Positions 46,204-57,306 of a stretch of DNA of 64,000 nt are shown here, in pieces. The notes under the pieces are model-generated. The model was given only the letters and a program-made list of their open reading frames with translations. It was not told the DNA's origin and did no database searches. This DNA comes from Adiantum capillus-veneris (Eukaryota; Streptophyta; Polypodiopsida; Polypodiales; Pteridaceae), in assembly GCA_014529385.2 (NCBI GenBank), contig CM043952.1, forward strand, positions 69,011,370 to 69,075,369, read 5' to 3'. How positions within the stretch are numbered: position 1 is the first letter of the stretch; every line of letters begins with the position of its first letter. The translations under genes and the position numbers were made by a program.

Positions 46204-46906
46204 ATGCCATACACTAAGCTTGAATGGCTCTCCGTTCTTCTTTTGTGGTGCAATTTCAATTGTAGGAAAGGTAGAGAAGGAGGGTGTGTGTGTTGAGAAG
46301 AAGGATTTTGTGTTACTACTGTATATTCTTTTGTTAATGAAGTTTTGAAAGGTTATTGTGTTTTCTCTGTGTAACGTGTTAGTATTAAGGTTGTTAGTTT
46401 TGTGTAGTGTAATGTACAGTAAGTAGAAAGTAGATCTGTGAGAGCTAATGAAGTGTGTTAGTGTGTAACAGTAGGTGTATTATTTTTAAGTAGGTAGGTA
46501 GAGTGTGTGTGTACTCTCGCGCAGGCCGCGGCGACCTTATCCTTTTATTTTATTTTTAAAAAAAATTAAAAAGAAAATTTAAAGGTAGGACCGGGATCGG
46601 GAATATCTCCCAGACCCAATCCCAAGCTCACGCTCAGGCTCAAGCCTCAGTCCCCTTTTTAAAATTACGTATTTTAGCTTCACACGTAGCTAAAAATCGA
46701 CTTTTTTGAGGACCAACGGAGCTTTAGGTGTCCGAACGTTGTGATGTAAAGCACACCGCAACCCTCTAAGTGATACGCTTGTTTCAAGCTATCACACACT
46801 TTAATTAAAAAAACCCAATCATTAAAAAACATATTTTAGAAAAAAAAAAACGAGTGAAAACGGACGCCTAAAAAAGTAAGCGGTTAACCTTCGAGGTTAT
46901 TCATCG
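46204..46906 (+). other. Leader of the second large gypsy copy
   Basis: No gene. It contains TGTGTAGTGTAATG-type sequence, an A-rich tract at 46555-46580 and the conserved CCCAAGCTC-type stretch at 46617-46650. It lacks the T/C-rich tandem array seen at 7690-7975. Confidence 0.55.
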
Positions 46907-49900
46907 ATGCTTGTAGGTTGTCAAAGACACATACATCTGCGCTCTGGTCGTGTGCTTGAGACGGAGCAACTAGAGAGAATTTTGACTGACGCGAGTTCTC
47001 AATATCCACCTGCCTTAGGTTCCGGGATCTCGGCGGGGACCCAAGGTAGTACAAACCAAGACCCGAACATAGCGGCTAGTAACTCTTCCTCTGACTACAA
47101 CGTCATGGAGGGTTTCCTAATGCCTAATCTCGATAGCTCAAGCCAATACATGCATGCCATGGGCCCGCGGTCCGGGCCGAGCGTACTTAGCCGCTTGAAG
47201 GAAACCTTTAGTAGAGCCACTTGCTCCAAACATGGAGCTAATGATGTAAATGAGGGGGGTGGGGAAGTAAATTCTCCATTCATGACCAACGTAGACCCTA
47301 TTCCCTTAGAGAATGTGCACGTGAATACTTCATTCATTGCACCTCCTGACTCTTCATAGCTATTCCCCTCCGAGGTTATATTACCCGATGGTAGAAGCCT
47401 TGCCGAAGTGCAACAGGTTGAGCGATATATCATTGCGGCTAGGGAAAAGGAAGTCAAGAGCTTACACAAGGCGGAGCAATGAAAAGAGTTAAAAGTGAAA
47501 GCTCCTATGTCAATATCCTTGCTAGGAGAGAAATCGAGCGCTCTTGAATTAGCGACCACTAAAGGTCAACCCATAGAGAGAAACATTGCATCTAGCTCAA
47601 AGGACACCCCTAGAACCTCAATTCTAGACGGAGCGTTCTTAAATGAGAATGGCTTATACACAGGTCACACCTATCACGTGGGTTGGTTAGATGTCCTACA
47701 ATCCACAATGGGTGCTACTAGTGTGGAGGATCAACAACAAAGAGTTTGTGAGGTCATCCATAGGGTCATTGAGTTAGAGAGACAGAACAAGGGGATCAAC
47801 GTGCCTTCAACGGGTCTCATGAGATTCTTGGATACAAGAAAGGCTAAACAACTGACCTTATCGCAAATGGAGACTCCCTTGGTAAGTTCGATGGATCCTC
47901 CATATGTTGTTTCTCCAGGGGTCTCAATGCAATCTGAGCCCACAAGTGATAGATTTACCTTTCCAAGTCTAGCTCATCTTTCCCCTGATGACACCATGGC
48001 TACCATGCCTACCCCAATGATGGGCATGCCAAGAAACACGCCATGGACCTCATTTGTTAGTAAAGCACCGCTACATGGTAGCTCAATGCCTGCAACAGGA
48101 CCTACAATTGTGTACCAATCGTATGCACCCATGGGTCCTCATACTCATGTAGTCCCTACCCCTCCCATTGTTTCAACAACCTATGCTCCACAACCACAAC
48201 ACCCAAGTTCTTATTTCCATGGGACCATACCGGCTAGCATTAGCATGTCACATCCAACGTCTACTATGCCTAGGGCCACACATATGAACTTTGGGCCACC
48301 ACATGGCACAACATCATATCAAACATGGAACCCAAGGGCTTTCTATGCGCCAAGCCCAATGCCAATACCTACTCCACATGTAGTCTCTGGAGCACCTTCA
48401 CCCACGGTGCCTGCTCACTTAGGTGACTTGGCAACATTTGCTCAAGCTATTGGTCGATCTATTGCTGAGAATATTTGTAACACCTGATAGAGAGCCTAGA
48501 AGTAAGGCAGTAAAAATAGCCAAGCTCACACAAAAATTCAGTGGAGACGGGGATGTGAGAAATCATATCGAAGTGTTTGAACAAATATGCAATTCTCTAG
48601 GAGAACACAATGACCTGCATAAGAGTAATGCTTTAAGCCTAACCTTAAGTGGGAAGGCAGGGGATTGGTATAGAACCCTAAGGGTGGAAGAAAAAACGAT
48701 TTACCCTATTCTTAGGAGACTGTTCTTGAAAGAATACATACGAGAGGGAGTTCTTTGGGGAGTAGCCTCTCAACTCCAGAAATCCCAATGAGAGGAAGGA
48801 GAGTCGGTGAGATAATTTATTAGTCGCTTGAAGCATTTAAATTCTCATTGTAATCCAAATGAGTGCTTCAATAATAATCAATTGCTTAATAGTTTCATTA
48901 GGGGATTACGACATGAGGATATCTACAATGGCCTAGTCATTAGAGGTATCACCACTTGGGAAGCAGTCACCACCAATGTGATACAATTGGAGGATAATTT
49001 AATGATTCAAGGAGAAAGATTGTCTGTTGAGCCTAAATCTATTATCTCGCAAGCATTGGGGCATCAGCCAATGACCCTAAAGCCTATTGAGAAGGAGCCA
49101 AATATATCTGAGATGACTCTAGCAGATCTCACCAAGGCTATTCAAGAGAGTCTTAGAGATAATTGTGCTCTGCAAAACAATCATATGTATCCAAGAAGGG
49201 AGCAACAATGGTGCTCAGTATGCTATGGACCGCATAGTACTAGTGAATGCCTTACTTTTAGAGTAAAATTCAATGGGAACTGCAATGCCTGTGGGAGGTA
49301 TGGTCATCAAGCTAAGGATTGCATAGTATTAAAGCGCGCGATGGCCAATAGACCAACCTTAGCATGGACAGAAACACCTCGAGTTCCTGCATTGATGCCG
49401 GCCCCACCTCTTGAACAAACAGCACAACACATGGTCCCTAGGGCCCAAAATGTTGTTCAAACAACACCCTTACCACCTCCAGTGCTAGGACCACAACCAT
49501 CACATCCGAGAATCACTTCAGTGAATCAAGTAGGTTGTGAGTCATCTATTGCTTGTTTGGAAGGCTGTGAGGAAGATATAGATTCTAATATTGCCTATGG
49601 GATGGATGTGCTTGAAGAAATTCCACAATACTACATGGAGGACTATTGGGGACAAGTCAAACATGTCTATCAAGTAGCTGCTCTTGCGGCAAGACGTCAA
49701 AATATCAATTACACTGCTTAGAGACCAAAACAACCAGTAAGATAGAAACCAGCAAGGAAGATATTCATGATCCACAATGGTCAGGATCCAAGAAGAAGAT
49801 AGGAACTTATACAAACCCTACAGAGGAGATTGAGCAAGTCAAGAAATTAAGGAGTTTGGTAGAAGATACCCAAAGGGATCTAGAACCAGCACCTAGGAAG

Positions 49901-51326
49901 ATCCAGATTACAGACACCGTGTTCCCTACAGAACAACGACCTCACCAATTCCATAGACCCTTAGCAATACCTAGTGTCATCCAAGAAGAAAGTGACTTAA
50001 AGTCATGAGAAAGTGGGCATACTCACTTCTTGATGGAAAGAATGTTTACAGAGGGACTACCCGATCCTATCGAAGAAATGGAGATCCCATCTTTCCCACG
50101 TCAAGGGACTAAAGCCCAGAAGGTGCCGTTAAACATTGCCAAATTGATGGATTTCATGTCTTCAGAGGTTAGAACCACCATCATGTCCAAACTATTTAAA
50201 GACCCTGAGCTAGTATCAGCTCTTCGAGCCTTCCTCAATGGAGAACGAAAGTTTGGGCTACCACAATTTGCACAGATGGATGGATCTAGGGAGATGCCAA
50301 CAGAGGAGGAACACTTAGATCCACAACCCAACCTAGATGAGAACCTTGTTATAGAAATACCTGTTAACAAGTTGGGACAATACTTTGAGGGTGATGAATC
50401 CAATGCGACCATACCAATCACTACTAAGGGATTAACTATGAAGTTAATCCTTGATGGTGGCGCTAGGGTTAGCATTGTGACTAAAAATTGATGGGAAACT
50501 ATGGGAAGACCTCACCTTGCGACCACAACCATAGTAGTGAAGATGGCCTATAGGGATGCTAGAAGATCTCAAGATCAAGGTCTTTGGACATAAAATAAGG
50601 ATTACCAGCTTCATTGTTATGGATTTCTCCAAACACACTATGGCATCGGAGATGATCTTAGGACATCCTTTCATGAGGGAAGCAAAAATGGTGCATGACT
50701 GGTCTAAAAACGATGTCTACTTGCAGTTCCAAGATTCTGTCATTCGAGTGGATCTTGTAACTGGTCGAGCACATCCCCTAGGAAATAGGTTTATAACTGA
50801 TCATAGATCCGACACCACAGTCCACTCGGCCCCATTGTAGTATTGTTACAAGTGTAAAGCGGACACTGATGTTGGGGAAGATTCTCCTTATATGGATGTA
50901 CTACCTGGGATGACTGAGTCGGACAATGTGGATTGGGTCCACCTAGCAGCAACCATAGACACTTGGGGAAATAGGGGGATGACCTGGGTAACACCTGAGG
51001 GGGATGAAATGCCCGTACCCTTAAATATGCTACAAGCAATGCATATATCTTCTGACAAGAGTCATCCTCATATAACAAAGAAAACATACAAGTGGGTCCC
51101 TAAAGCATCTTTAGCAACCATAACTAGTGCTAAAAAACAGAAGCCTTGTAAGAAAGGTCCTACTCGCTCCAAGAAATGTAAGGAAACATGGCGTTGGATT
51201 CCTAAAAAACTATTGGAAGCCCAAGGCTACTATGAAGGAAATGATCAAATCTGGGTTCCAAAACGTAGATTGTGTTCTTACCGGTCACCTGACCCATGTG
51301 CGCCCAATCTTGTACCTTCAAAATAA
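46907..51326 (+). pseudogene. Gag, protease and pol-tail relic of the second large gypsy copy
   Basis: Homologous to 8509-13200 joined to 17370-17640. Gag begins HLRSGRVLE at 46929, where the other copy's start codon is ATA. Stops lie at 47357, 47480, 48789 and 48813, with a 1-bp-type frameshift near 48480. The capsid block (GKAGDWYRTL) and the first knuckle pair (CSVCYGPHSTSEC, CNACGRYGHQAKDC) remain; the second pair is deleted after 49721. The protease keeps LDGGARVSIVTK but has TGA at 50489 for the Cys codon. Another stop at 50838 corresponds to CAA. The tail retains TYKWVPK, WRWIPK and IWVPK (51080-51275), then TAA at 51324 where the other copy has CAA. Confidence 0.85.
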
Positions 51327-51670
51327 ATTGATGATCGCGCAAATAAAAAAATCACAGAATGCTACACACTCGCTCCAGAGCTAGTTTGGGTACCAAAGAA
51401 AGAACAATTTGTTCCACCTAACTCAGGAAGGGGGGAGTCCCATGAAGCTTCTAGCTCCTCATGTAATGCATCCACAGAGGTAAAAGCTTCTCCCAGTGTT
51501 CAAGAATCACCTGATGAACCACTTCAAGTTCGATCATGGGAGAGTACCTTACCACCCTTGCAACTAGATGAAACGCATAGGGCGGTCGAAAACTATTGGT
51601 TAAAGCCTTCACCCATAACAACTTGGAACAATTGGTTTCAAAGGGTGACGAGCACATTTCAAACGGTATG
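51327..51670 (+). pseudogene. End of the pol tail relic
   Basis: Continues the frame after the 51324 stop: ELVWVPKKEQF, the fourth W-V-P-K motif, then the Ser-rich SHEASSSSCNASTEVKA and NWLKPSPITTWNNWFQRV before TGA at 51670. It contains the polypurine-like AGGAAGGGGGG at 51425-51435. Confidence 0.75.
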
Positions 51671-51990
51671 ATCTGCCCAAGGAAGGGGGGACTGTTTGCT
51701 GACATACATCATTCACTTGCTTCCCTCTCAACCTTCCTCCCTGACCTCTCAATCTCCAATCTTAGGGAATGTATATATAAAGCCTTATACTCAAAAAACA
51801 AGATAAAAAAGTAAAAGAGCAAGAGCCATAAAACAAAATCTAAAAATACATTATGCACAAGAACACGACCCTTGTAATATTTGCACTCTAACCATCATCT
51901 ATGTGCGTGTACATATACAGCTAGTACGCTAGAGTCATCCACTCCTGCCTTGGGTGAGAGGTACCCTCATTACTTTTTACAAAGTTTCAC

Positions 51991-52338
51991 ATGGTCTTTC
52001 CGTTGCTTGCATGTGAATGGGATTTGGTAGGTATGCTAGCATGTGAGAGGAATTTCGAGGAGTTAGAATGGTTGATACGTCTCTTGACCATGACTGATCC
52101 ATACTTAGTAGAGAGTGTATCTCCCATTGCACAAGCCTATCCTTTTGACCAAGATGACTATAGGCGTCTAGTGACCTTCTTAATAAACATTGCTGCCTCT
52201 GATGATGAAGAAGATTTATATGATTATACAGATGGCACATATGGTCTCACAGATGATGACTTTGTTTTCCTCGACGACGAGGATAGGGTTTTAGCCTTAG
52301 GGTTTCCCCCCAATCTCTACGATATTCTATTTCCTTAA
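51991..52338 (+). CDS. 115-codon acidic ORF in the 3' tail of the second gypsy copy, unknown function
   Basis: An intact ATG-to-TAA frame between the pol tail and the 3' LTR. The N-terminal half is helical and hydrophobic-rich (NFEELEWLIRLLTMTDPYL, YRRLVTFLINIAAS). The C-terminal half is strongly acidic (SDDEEDLYDYTDGTYG, DDDFVFLDDEDRV) and ends FPPNLYDILFP. There is no signal peptide or clear membrane segment, so it is not an envelope-like protein. The corresponding sequence is missing from the tail of the 7010-20248 copy, where flanking sequence is colinear. It stays open although gag and pol around it are full of stops. It may be an accessory element protein or a captured piece. Confidence 0.5.
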   Translation: MVFPLLACEWDLVGMLACERNFEELEWLIRLLTMTDPYLVESVSPIAQAYPFDQDDYRRLVTFLINIAASDDEEDLYDYTDGTYGLTDDDFVFLDDEDRVLALGFPPNLYDILFP

Positions 52339-53694
52339 CTCTCTAAGGGGAGTGAAAATAATTAGATTAGGGTTCCTTATGTTTTTTTAAATTGTGCTCA
52401 ATAAGTGTTGGTACCTTTTCCCACTGATGTGCCTCCTAGAGGTATTCTTTGTGTTTCCTCGTGTGTATAGGAACGTGTTGCTGTGGTTAGGATTTGGACC
52501 TTCATAGAATCTTTCTCTCATCCACTTTTCAAATCAAGCGCGATCATCAACACAAACAGGTGTTTCTTGTCCATTATCATTGTCCCTTATCTTTTTTGCA
52601 TCTATGGTTGTCTGCTTTAGGTGTGATTGGTAGCATAATATTCAATGCATTTTCTTACATTAAATTCAATGTAATTTTGTGTCATAATCACTTGTCTAGG
52701 TTTAAAAATCAAGCAGTCTGACTAAGCTAGTTTGACCAAGCTAGGTGTTAGAGATCTTCTCTTAATACCACGGGAAATGCCTTCTTAATAATCAGTGGCT
52801 AGTTAGGTTCTTAATTAGATTTAGGCATCATTGTGTGAAATGTACTAGAGATTTCTAGTGGGCTTAGTCCCTATTGACCTTTAGCTTAAGTATTATAAAG
52901 GGAGTTTACTAGTGTGATGAGCCTGGGGAGGGTAACAGTGTTATATGACCCCCCAAAGTTACAAAATTAAAATGCTGAAAACGAACACAAAAAAAATCAA
53001 AGTGCCACAATGTAAAATCTTAAGCTGGAAGAGAAATCTTAGCTTGATTGGGTACTTCACTCACATGTATCGCCTATGGTACTAGAGCCCTAGAGGTTCC
53101 CAGTGTGGGCGCTTTTCTTTGAAAAGAAAAAAACCCAAGGCATACAAAATAAGCACACACATCAAAATTGAAACAATGTGAAAAGACTTTGGGAGATCAA
53201 AGAAAAGGTAATCAGTCAGGCGATGATTTCATGAGAAATTCCTTTTATCGTAGCTTAACTACAAGGTCTTCTAGGTATAGCCTCTAGTCAGCCCTTGTAC
53301 ATGAAATACTTGGCTCTCGTGATTAAACAACTCAATTGACCAGAGAAAATTGAGAAGCTTACCCATGGTATTAATAGTGAATCTTTAGTGCCTTTCGATC
53401 GTTAAATTAGCGACCCCATACTTGTTTAGTTTTTTACCTTTACAGTTGTTTATGCGTTTGATTATATTGCAATTTAATGTTTATTGCTAACAAATTATTT
53501 AAAATTCTGTTACCAATCAAATTGTCTGCCTACAATTGCAAATGATTTTTAATTGCTTATGAGAATACAATTACTGTGCCAATGTTGTTTGATTTCGCAG
53601 TGACTGAAGGAGGCTAAGGACATTCATCTCAAAAGCTCTTCCACCTCGATGAACGAGCTTCAACTCAATAGCTTTCGAGGACGGAATCTACATC
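52339..53694 (+). other. Noncoding 3' tail of the second gypsy copy
   Basis: Colinear with 18390-19661, including TTTTCCCACTGATGTGCCTCC, GTGATGAGCCTGGGGAGGG and GACTGAAGGAGGCTAAGG blocks. No ORF is conserved between the copies. The conservation simply reflects common descent. Confidence 0.7.
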
Positions 53695-53705
53695 AGGAAG
53701 GGGGG
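53695..53705 (+). promoter_or_regulatory. Polypurine tract of the second gypsy copy
   Basis: AGGAAGGGGGG followed by ACA and the 3' LTR at 53709. Further copies of the string lie at 51425-51435 and 51680-51690. Confidence 0.85.
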
Positions 53706-53708
53706 ACA

Positions 53709-54016
53709 TGTTAACCCTCACGCACATTCCTATCACCTACGATGGACATTGTATTATTTCTTTGGTAAACTCAAGTACCGAGCTTGTTGATCCAATAGGA
53801 AAAGTGGAAGAGTGATCACCAATGAGAGGTGCACTCTAACTGGAACATTCAAGGGATTAGTTGGCTAAGCATGGGTGCCCAAGTGTGAATGGGGCGAGCT
53901 CATATAAAAGTCAACTAAACTTAAAAGTCACGCATTCTCTCATTTGTGCAATTGAAGAGTGCTCTTGCTCCATCTCCATCTTCTCCTTCTTCATCTCCTT
54001 GTGTGTGTGTGTATAC

Positions 54017-54087
<71 letters not shown>

Positions 54088-54326
54088 TGCGATCGAGCAT
54101 TGCGGTGGAACGACGGCGGTGAGGCGGTTGAGCATGGCGTAGCGGCGGCTCCCTCTTCTTTGCGGCGAGGAATCGTCCACGATAGTAAGCGTAGAGTGGT
54201 GAGTGACACACCATTGCCATCTTTGAGCTTACTAGTTTAGGCTAGTTGCGTGCTTGGAGCCATTTGTGGCTCGCACACAGTGTATCGGCAAGTTCCTTGC
54301 ATTGACACGTGCGACATACGCGCACA
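53709..54326 (+). repeat. 3' LTR of the second large gypsy copy, GA-expanded
   Basis: 618 bp; longer than its 576-bp partner because the GA run (about 54018-54083) has expanded. It ends CGCACA and is followed by GTTTT. Confidence 0.92.
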
Positions 54327-54785
54327 GTTTTATTCCCGCTATATGTGTCTGGAGTTTTCTTTATGATTAGACTGATTCTCTATGTGCTTGTGCTTACTAT
54401 AGTTCTCCATATCAGTATCCCATATGTCATTATATTGACCATCTATCTGACTTCCAACGTCTCATTTTTTTGCTTCATCTGCTACCATCACTTGCATTGG
54501 TTTCAACCTTCGCTTTGCCCTTCTTCTCTAATTTATGAGATCCATGTGAATGAGAGCGTCTTTTAGCCCTCTTTGAATATCTTCTCCTAAAAGAGCAGAG
54601 TGTTGAGAGTCCCCAAGCCCCTTTGTATCTCTCCGTTCTTGGTCGACATCCGTCTCCTCATTCTGAAAATCGGGTCCACCACCAAATCCCTACTCCAATT
54701 CTTCAACCATCATGTTGATATGGTCCTGCTCTTCAACGAATACTGTGGTAGTTCTCCTCCCTCTTGTTGATCTTTTGGGCGGCAT
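54327..54785 (-). pseudogene. N-terminal Gag relic, other half of 44220-45605
   Basis: The minus strand from ATG at 54785 reads MPPKRSTRGRRTTTVFVEEQ, then acidic sequence with a stop after VEELE and others further on. Its position and strand continue the gag fragment left of 45605 once the 8.7-kb insertion is discounted. Confidence 0.7.
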
Positions 54786-55210
54786 TGTGAATGTCCCAGT
54801 AACTCCAAATTCCAACTAGGAGATATGTTTCTATCAAGAGCTTGAGCTCACCACCGTGATTCTGGAAGCTATTCCAGGCTGGAGATTTAGAGTTAGATGT
54901 CAAATTAGATAGAGAATCATATTCAGACTTTAGACAAGCACAGGAAATCATATATGAATTGAACTGAAAGTACAAAGTCAAATACTAGACGCAAAGTACT
55001 AGAGCTCATATATTCAAATAATGAAGGAAAGTACAACTGGCATCAAATCTTGATTACAAAAGAGCTAGATGACAAGAAGAGAAAATAGCACAATGATTAC
55101 AAATACTCATTATAGTCTACGGAGTGACACACCCTCAAAATGAAGTAGCAGATCCTATTTATAAGTACCCAGACTAAGTTCGGATTGATTGTACCCTGCT
55201 ACATTATCGC
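54786..55210 (-). repeat. LTR-like and leader sequence of the gag relic
   Basis: On the minus strand CTTAGTCTGGGTACTTATAA then ATAGGATC and CTACTTCATTTTG (about 55190-55140) match the TATA region of 43766-44215. The U5-like part ends near 54880 and a short leader leads to the gag ATG at 54785. Exact LTR ends are not visible. Confidence 0.58.
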
Positions 55211-55257
55211 AGTAATTGCAATTAGTAAATTCTAAAGTTGATTATGATGCATACAAG

Positions 55258-56108
55258 TGTCATAAAATATAATATATAACTTTACCAAATGATTTTTCAT
55301 ATTAAGATGATCATTTAATATAGAAAGACAAAAGGGAAACAAGAGTTAGGATATAGATATGTGATTCTAGACCTATCTCAACATGGGACCAAAGGAGACA
55401 TGGTTGCATCTCAATAGGGGTCCAAAAGGAGACGGTCTACCAAAGAGCAATGTGCAATAAGTGCTTCTAGATTTACCTCAGCAAGGGACCAAGAGGAGAG
55501 ATGGTTACATCTCAATAGGGATTCAAAAGGAGGTAGTCTATCAAAGAGCAACGTGCATCTAATGGAGCTTAAAAGACCTTAGGTTTAATGTTAAAAAGTC
55601 CTTTGACCTTAGGCAAGCTAGGGCTGACCTTGAAGTGGGAATCCTACCCAAGCATGAGGTGATTGTTGGCTTGCTACCTAAAGTCCTTAAAGTGTTTGTG
55701 GGAACCTTGACTAAGCTTGAGGTGATTCTTATGCTTAAATGACTAAGGTTCTTGAAGTGTTCAATTCAAAGATAAACTCTCAAGAGGCATAAATGGTTTC
55801 CATGCTTAGTTAAATAAGTGCTTGAAGTATTCAATTCAAGCCAAATGACTTAAGAAGCATAAAAGACACATGCCAAAATTCTCCACATGTGGCTCTCATG
55901 ATGTACTTGAATACTATTGGATAGGATTTAAAGGGGTCCAATGAGAATTTAGATTCATTAAAAAAAAAATTTGTTCTTTCTCTCAACAAAGAGGAAAAAG
56001 AGGACACATGTCCAAATGATAGAATTAAATAATACGAAAGATAGAGAGAGAGGGGGGGGGGGATGGGGGGGTGGACCAAGCTTGAGAGGAGGGGATATAC
56101 TCTCCTCT

Positions 56109-56154
<46 letters not shown>

Positions 56155-56756
56155 ACGCTCATTGTGTGAAGTGCAAAGTGTAAGAACTCCATCTCCTTCT
56201 CCAAGCCTGTTGAGAAGTGGAGAGCCTACACCAACACTATTGGCTATGGAATGCAAATCTAGCCAAGAGACATGCTTTAATGCTTAAGCTTGCCATCTTC
56301 TTCATCTTCATTACTATGCTATTATGCTATGCTAAGCAAGAAGAGTGATGATAAGTCGGGAACTATTTCTTTCTTCTATGAATGATTCTTCTTCCTCTTC
56401 CCTACCCTCATTTCCCGCTAACTCTCTCCACCTTCGAAGGTGTTTAAGGCCTTGGGATTGAGGCTTGGGATAGTTAATTCTTTTTGAAAATTTTATGTTA
56501 TGCTCGTGATGTATGAAGCTTCCATCTTCATAGAATCACCAAGGTCACAAGGAACACAAAGATTGTATTGTACCAAGTATCTAACACTCTTTCTCTTGCA
56601 AAAGTATTGTTCATGACAAGTTAACTAAGTACTATGTTCATGTTGCTATCATCAAATAAGTTCACCCTCTATGTTCTCAAAGTAATCTCACAAAAATGCT
56701 CACTCTGATTCTCTTAATTTTGCTATCCTCAAAGTTCATAGGCCATTCCCATTACA
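55258..56756. repeat. Solo LTR, 1,499 bp
   Basis: Begins TGTCATAAAATA and ends CCATTACA, with ACAAG on both sides (55253-55257 and 56757-56761). Homologous along its length to 57307-58895, without internal retroelement sequence, hence a solo LTR left by LTR-LTR recombination. It contains a G-run (56048-56070) and (CA)n at about 56110-56150. Confidence 0.85.
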
Positions 56757-56761
56757 ACAAG

Positions 56762-57306
56762 CATCTGCATAAAGGCCCGTTCCCACCGCCTACACTCACA
56801 CACCCGATTCCGTAAGGTCGAGCATCCTAGCGGGATAAGGTAGGTAGGTCAACCCATCATATGGACTTGGGGGGAGCATCCCCTAAGGGCCACATGTCAC
56901 ACAAGCTATCAAGAGGATTGAACCCAATATCGTGGACACAAGAGTCTCTTGTTCTATCAATTGAACTATCACTTGTTGACAGGAATTATGAATTATGAAA
57001 AAGTAGGTTCGGTTGAAAGTGCAAGACGTGATAACATGATATATCAGCGACGGCTCCGACTAATAGGGATCATTTTGAAATTTGTGGAGCCCTTCAAAGC
57101 CAAGTTTGACTTTCAAGAGAAGTGGCAAAATTTTGAGGATTTTCCTATAAAGGGCTATTGTAAAATTTTACTCTTCTTTTCCTTGGGCGGACCAAAGACA
57201 ATGTTGCCTTCGAAGGACACTTTTTTTGAAAAATATTTAATACATGTACATGCATGTGCTAAACAATTTTAAAAAATGTCCACTAATATAAATCTCTGAT
57301 AAATGC
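56762..57306. other. Unrecognised spacer
   Basis: 545 bp between two related LTRs. The 107-codon plus frame at 56949-57272 has no recognisable domain. A tRNA-like string on the minus strand near 56960-56900 was examined and rejected. Confidence 0.5.

Larger units (their letters stand above)
45606..54326 (+). mobile_element. Second copy of the large gypsy family, deleted for RT, RNase H and integrase
   Basis: 8,721 bp, with LTRs 45606-46181 and 53709-54326 and the target duplication GTTTT at 45601-45605 and 54327-54331. It is homologous to 7010-20248 across LTR, gag, protease, pol tail and 3' tail. Two blocks are missing. One is about 0.6 kb holding the second zinc-knuckle pair (11267-11905 in the other copy). 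The other is about 4.2 kb from just after the protease (13200) to just after the second retropepsin-like domain (17370). Many stops exist. It could move only with proteins from a full copy. Confidence 0.93.

Noticed and set aside
51991-52338. Envelope-like gene in the position after pol
   Set aside because: No signal peptide, membrane segment or cysteine-rich ectodomain. Retained only as an unknown ORF.
56900-56965. tRNA-like string on the minus strand with A-box- and B-box-like sequences (TAGTTCAATTGATAG, GGGTTCAATCC)
   Set aside because: The D-stem pairs (GTTC/GAAC), but anticodon and T stems do not and no acceptor stem forms, so it is at most a decayed tRNA-derived piece.
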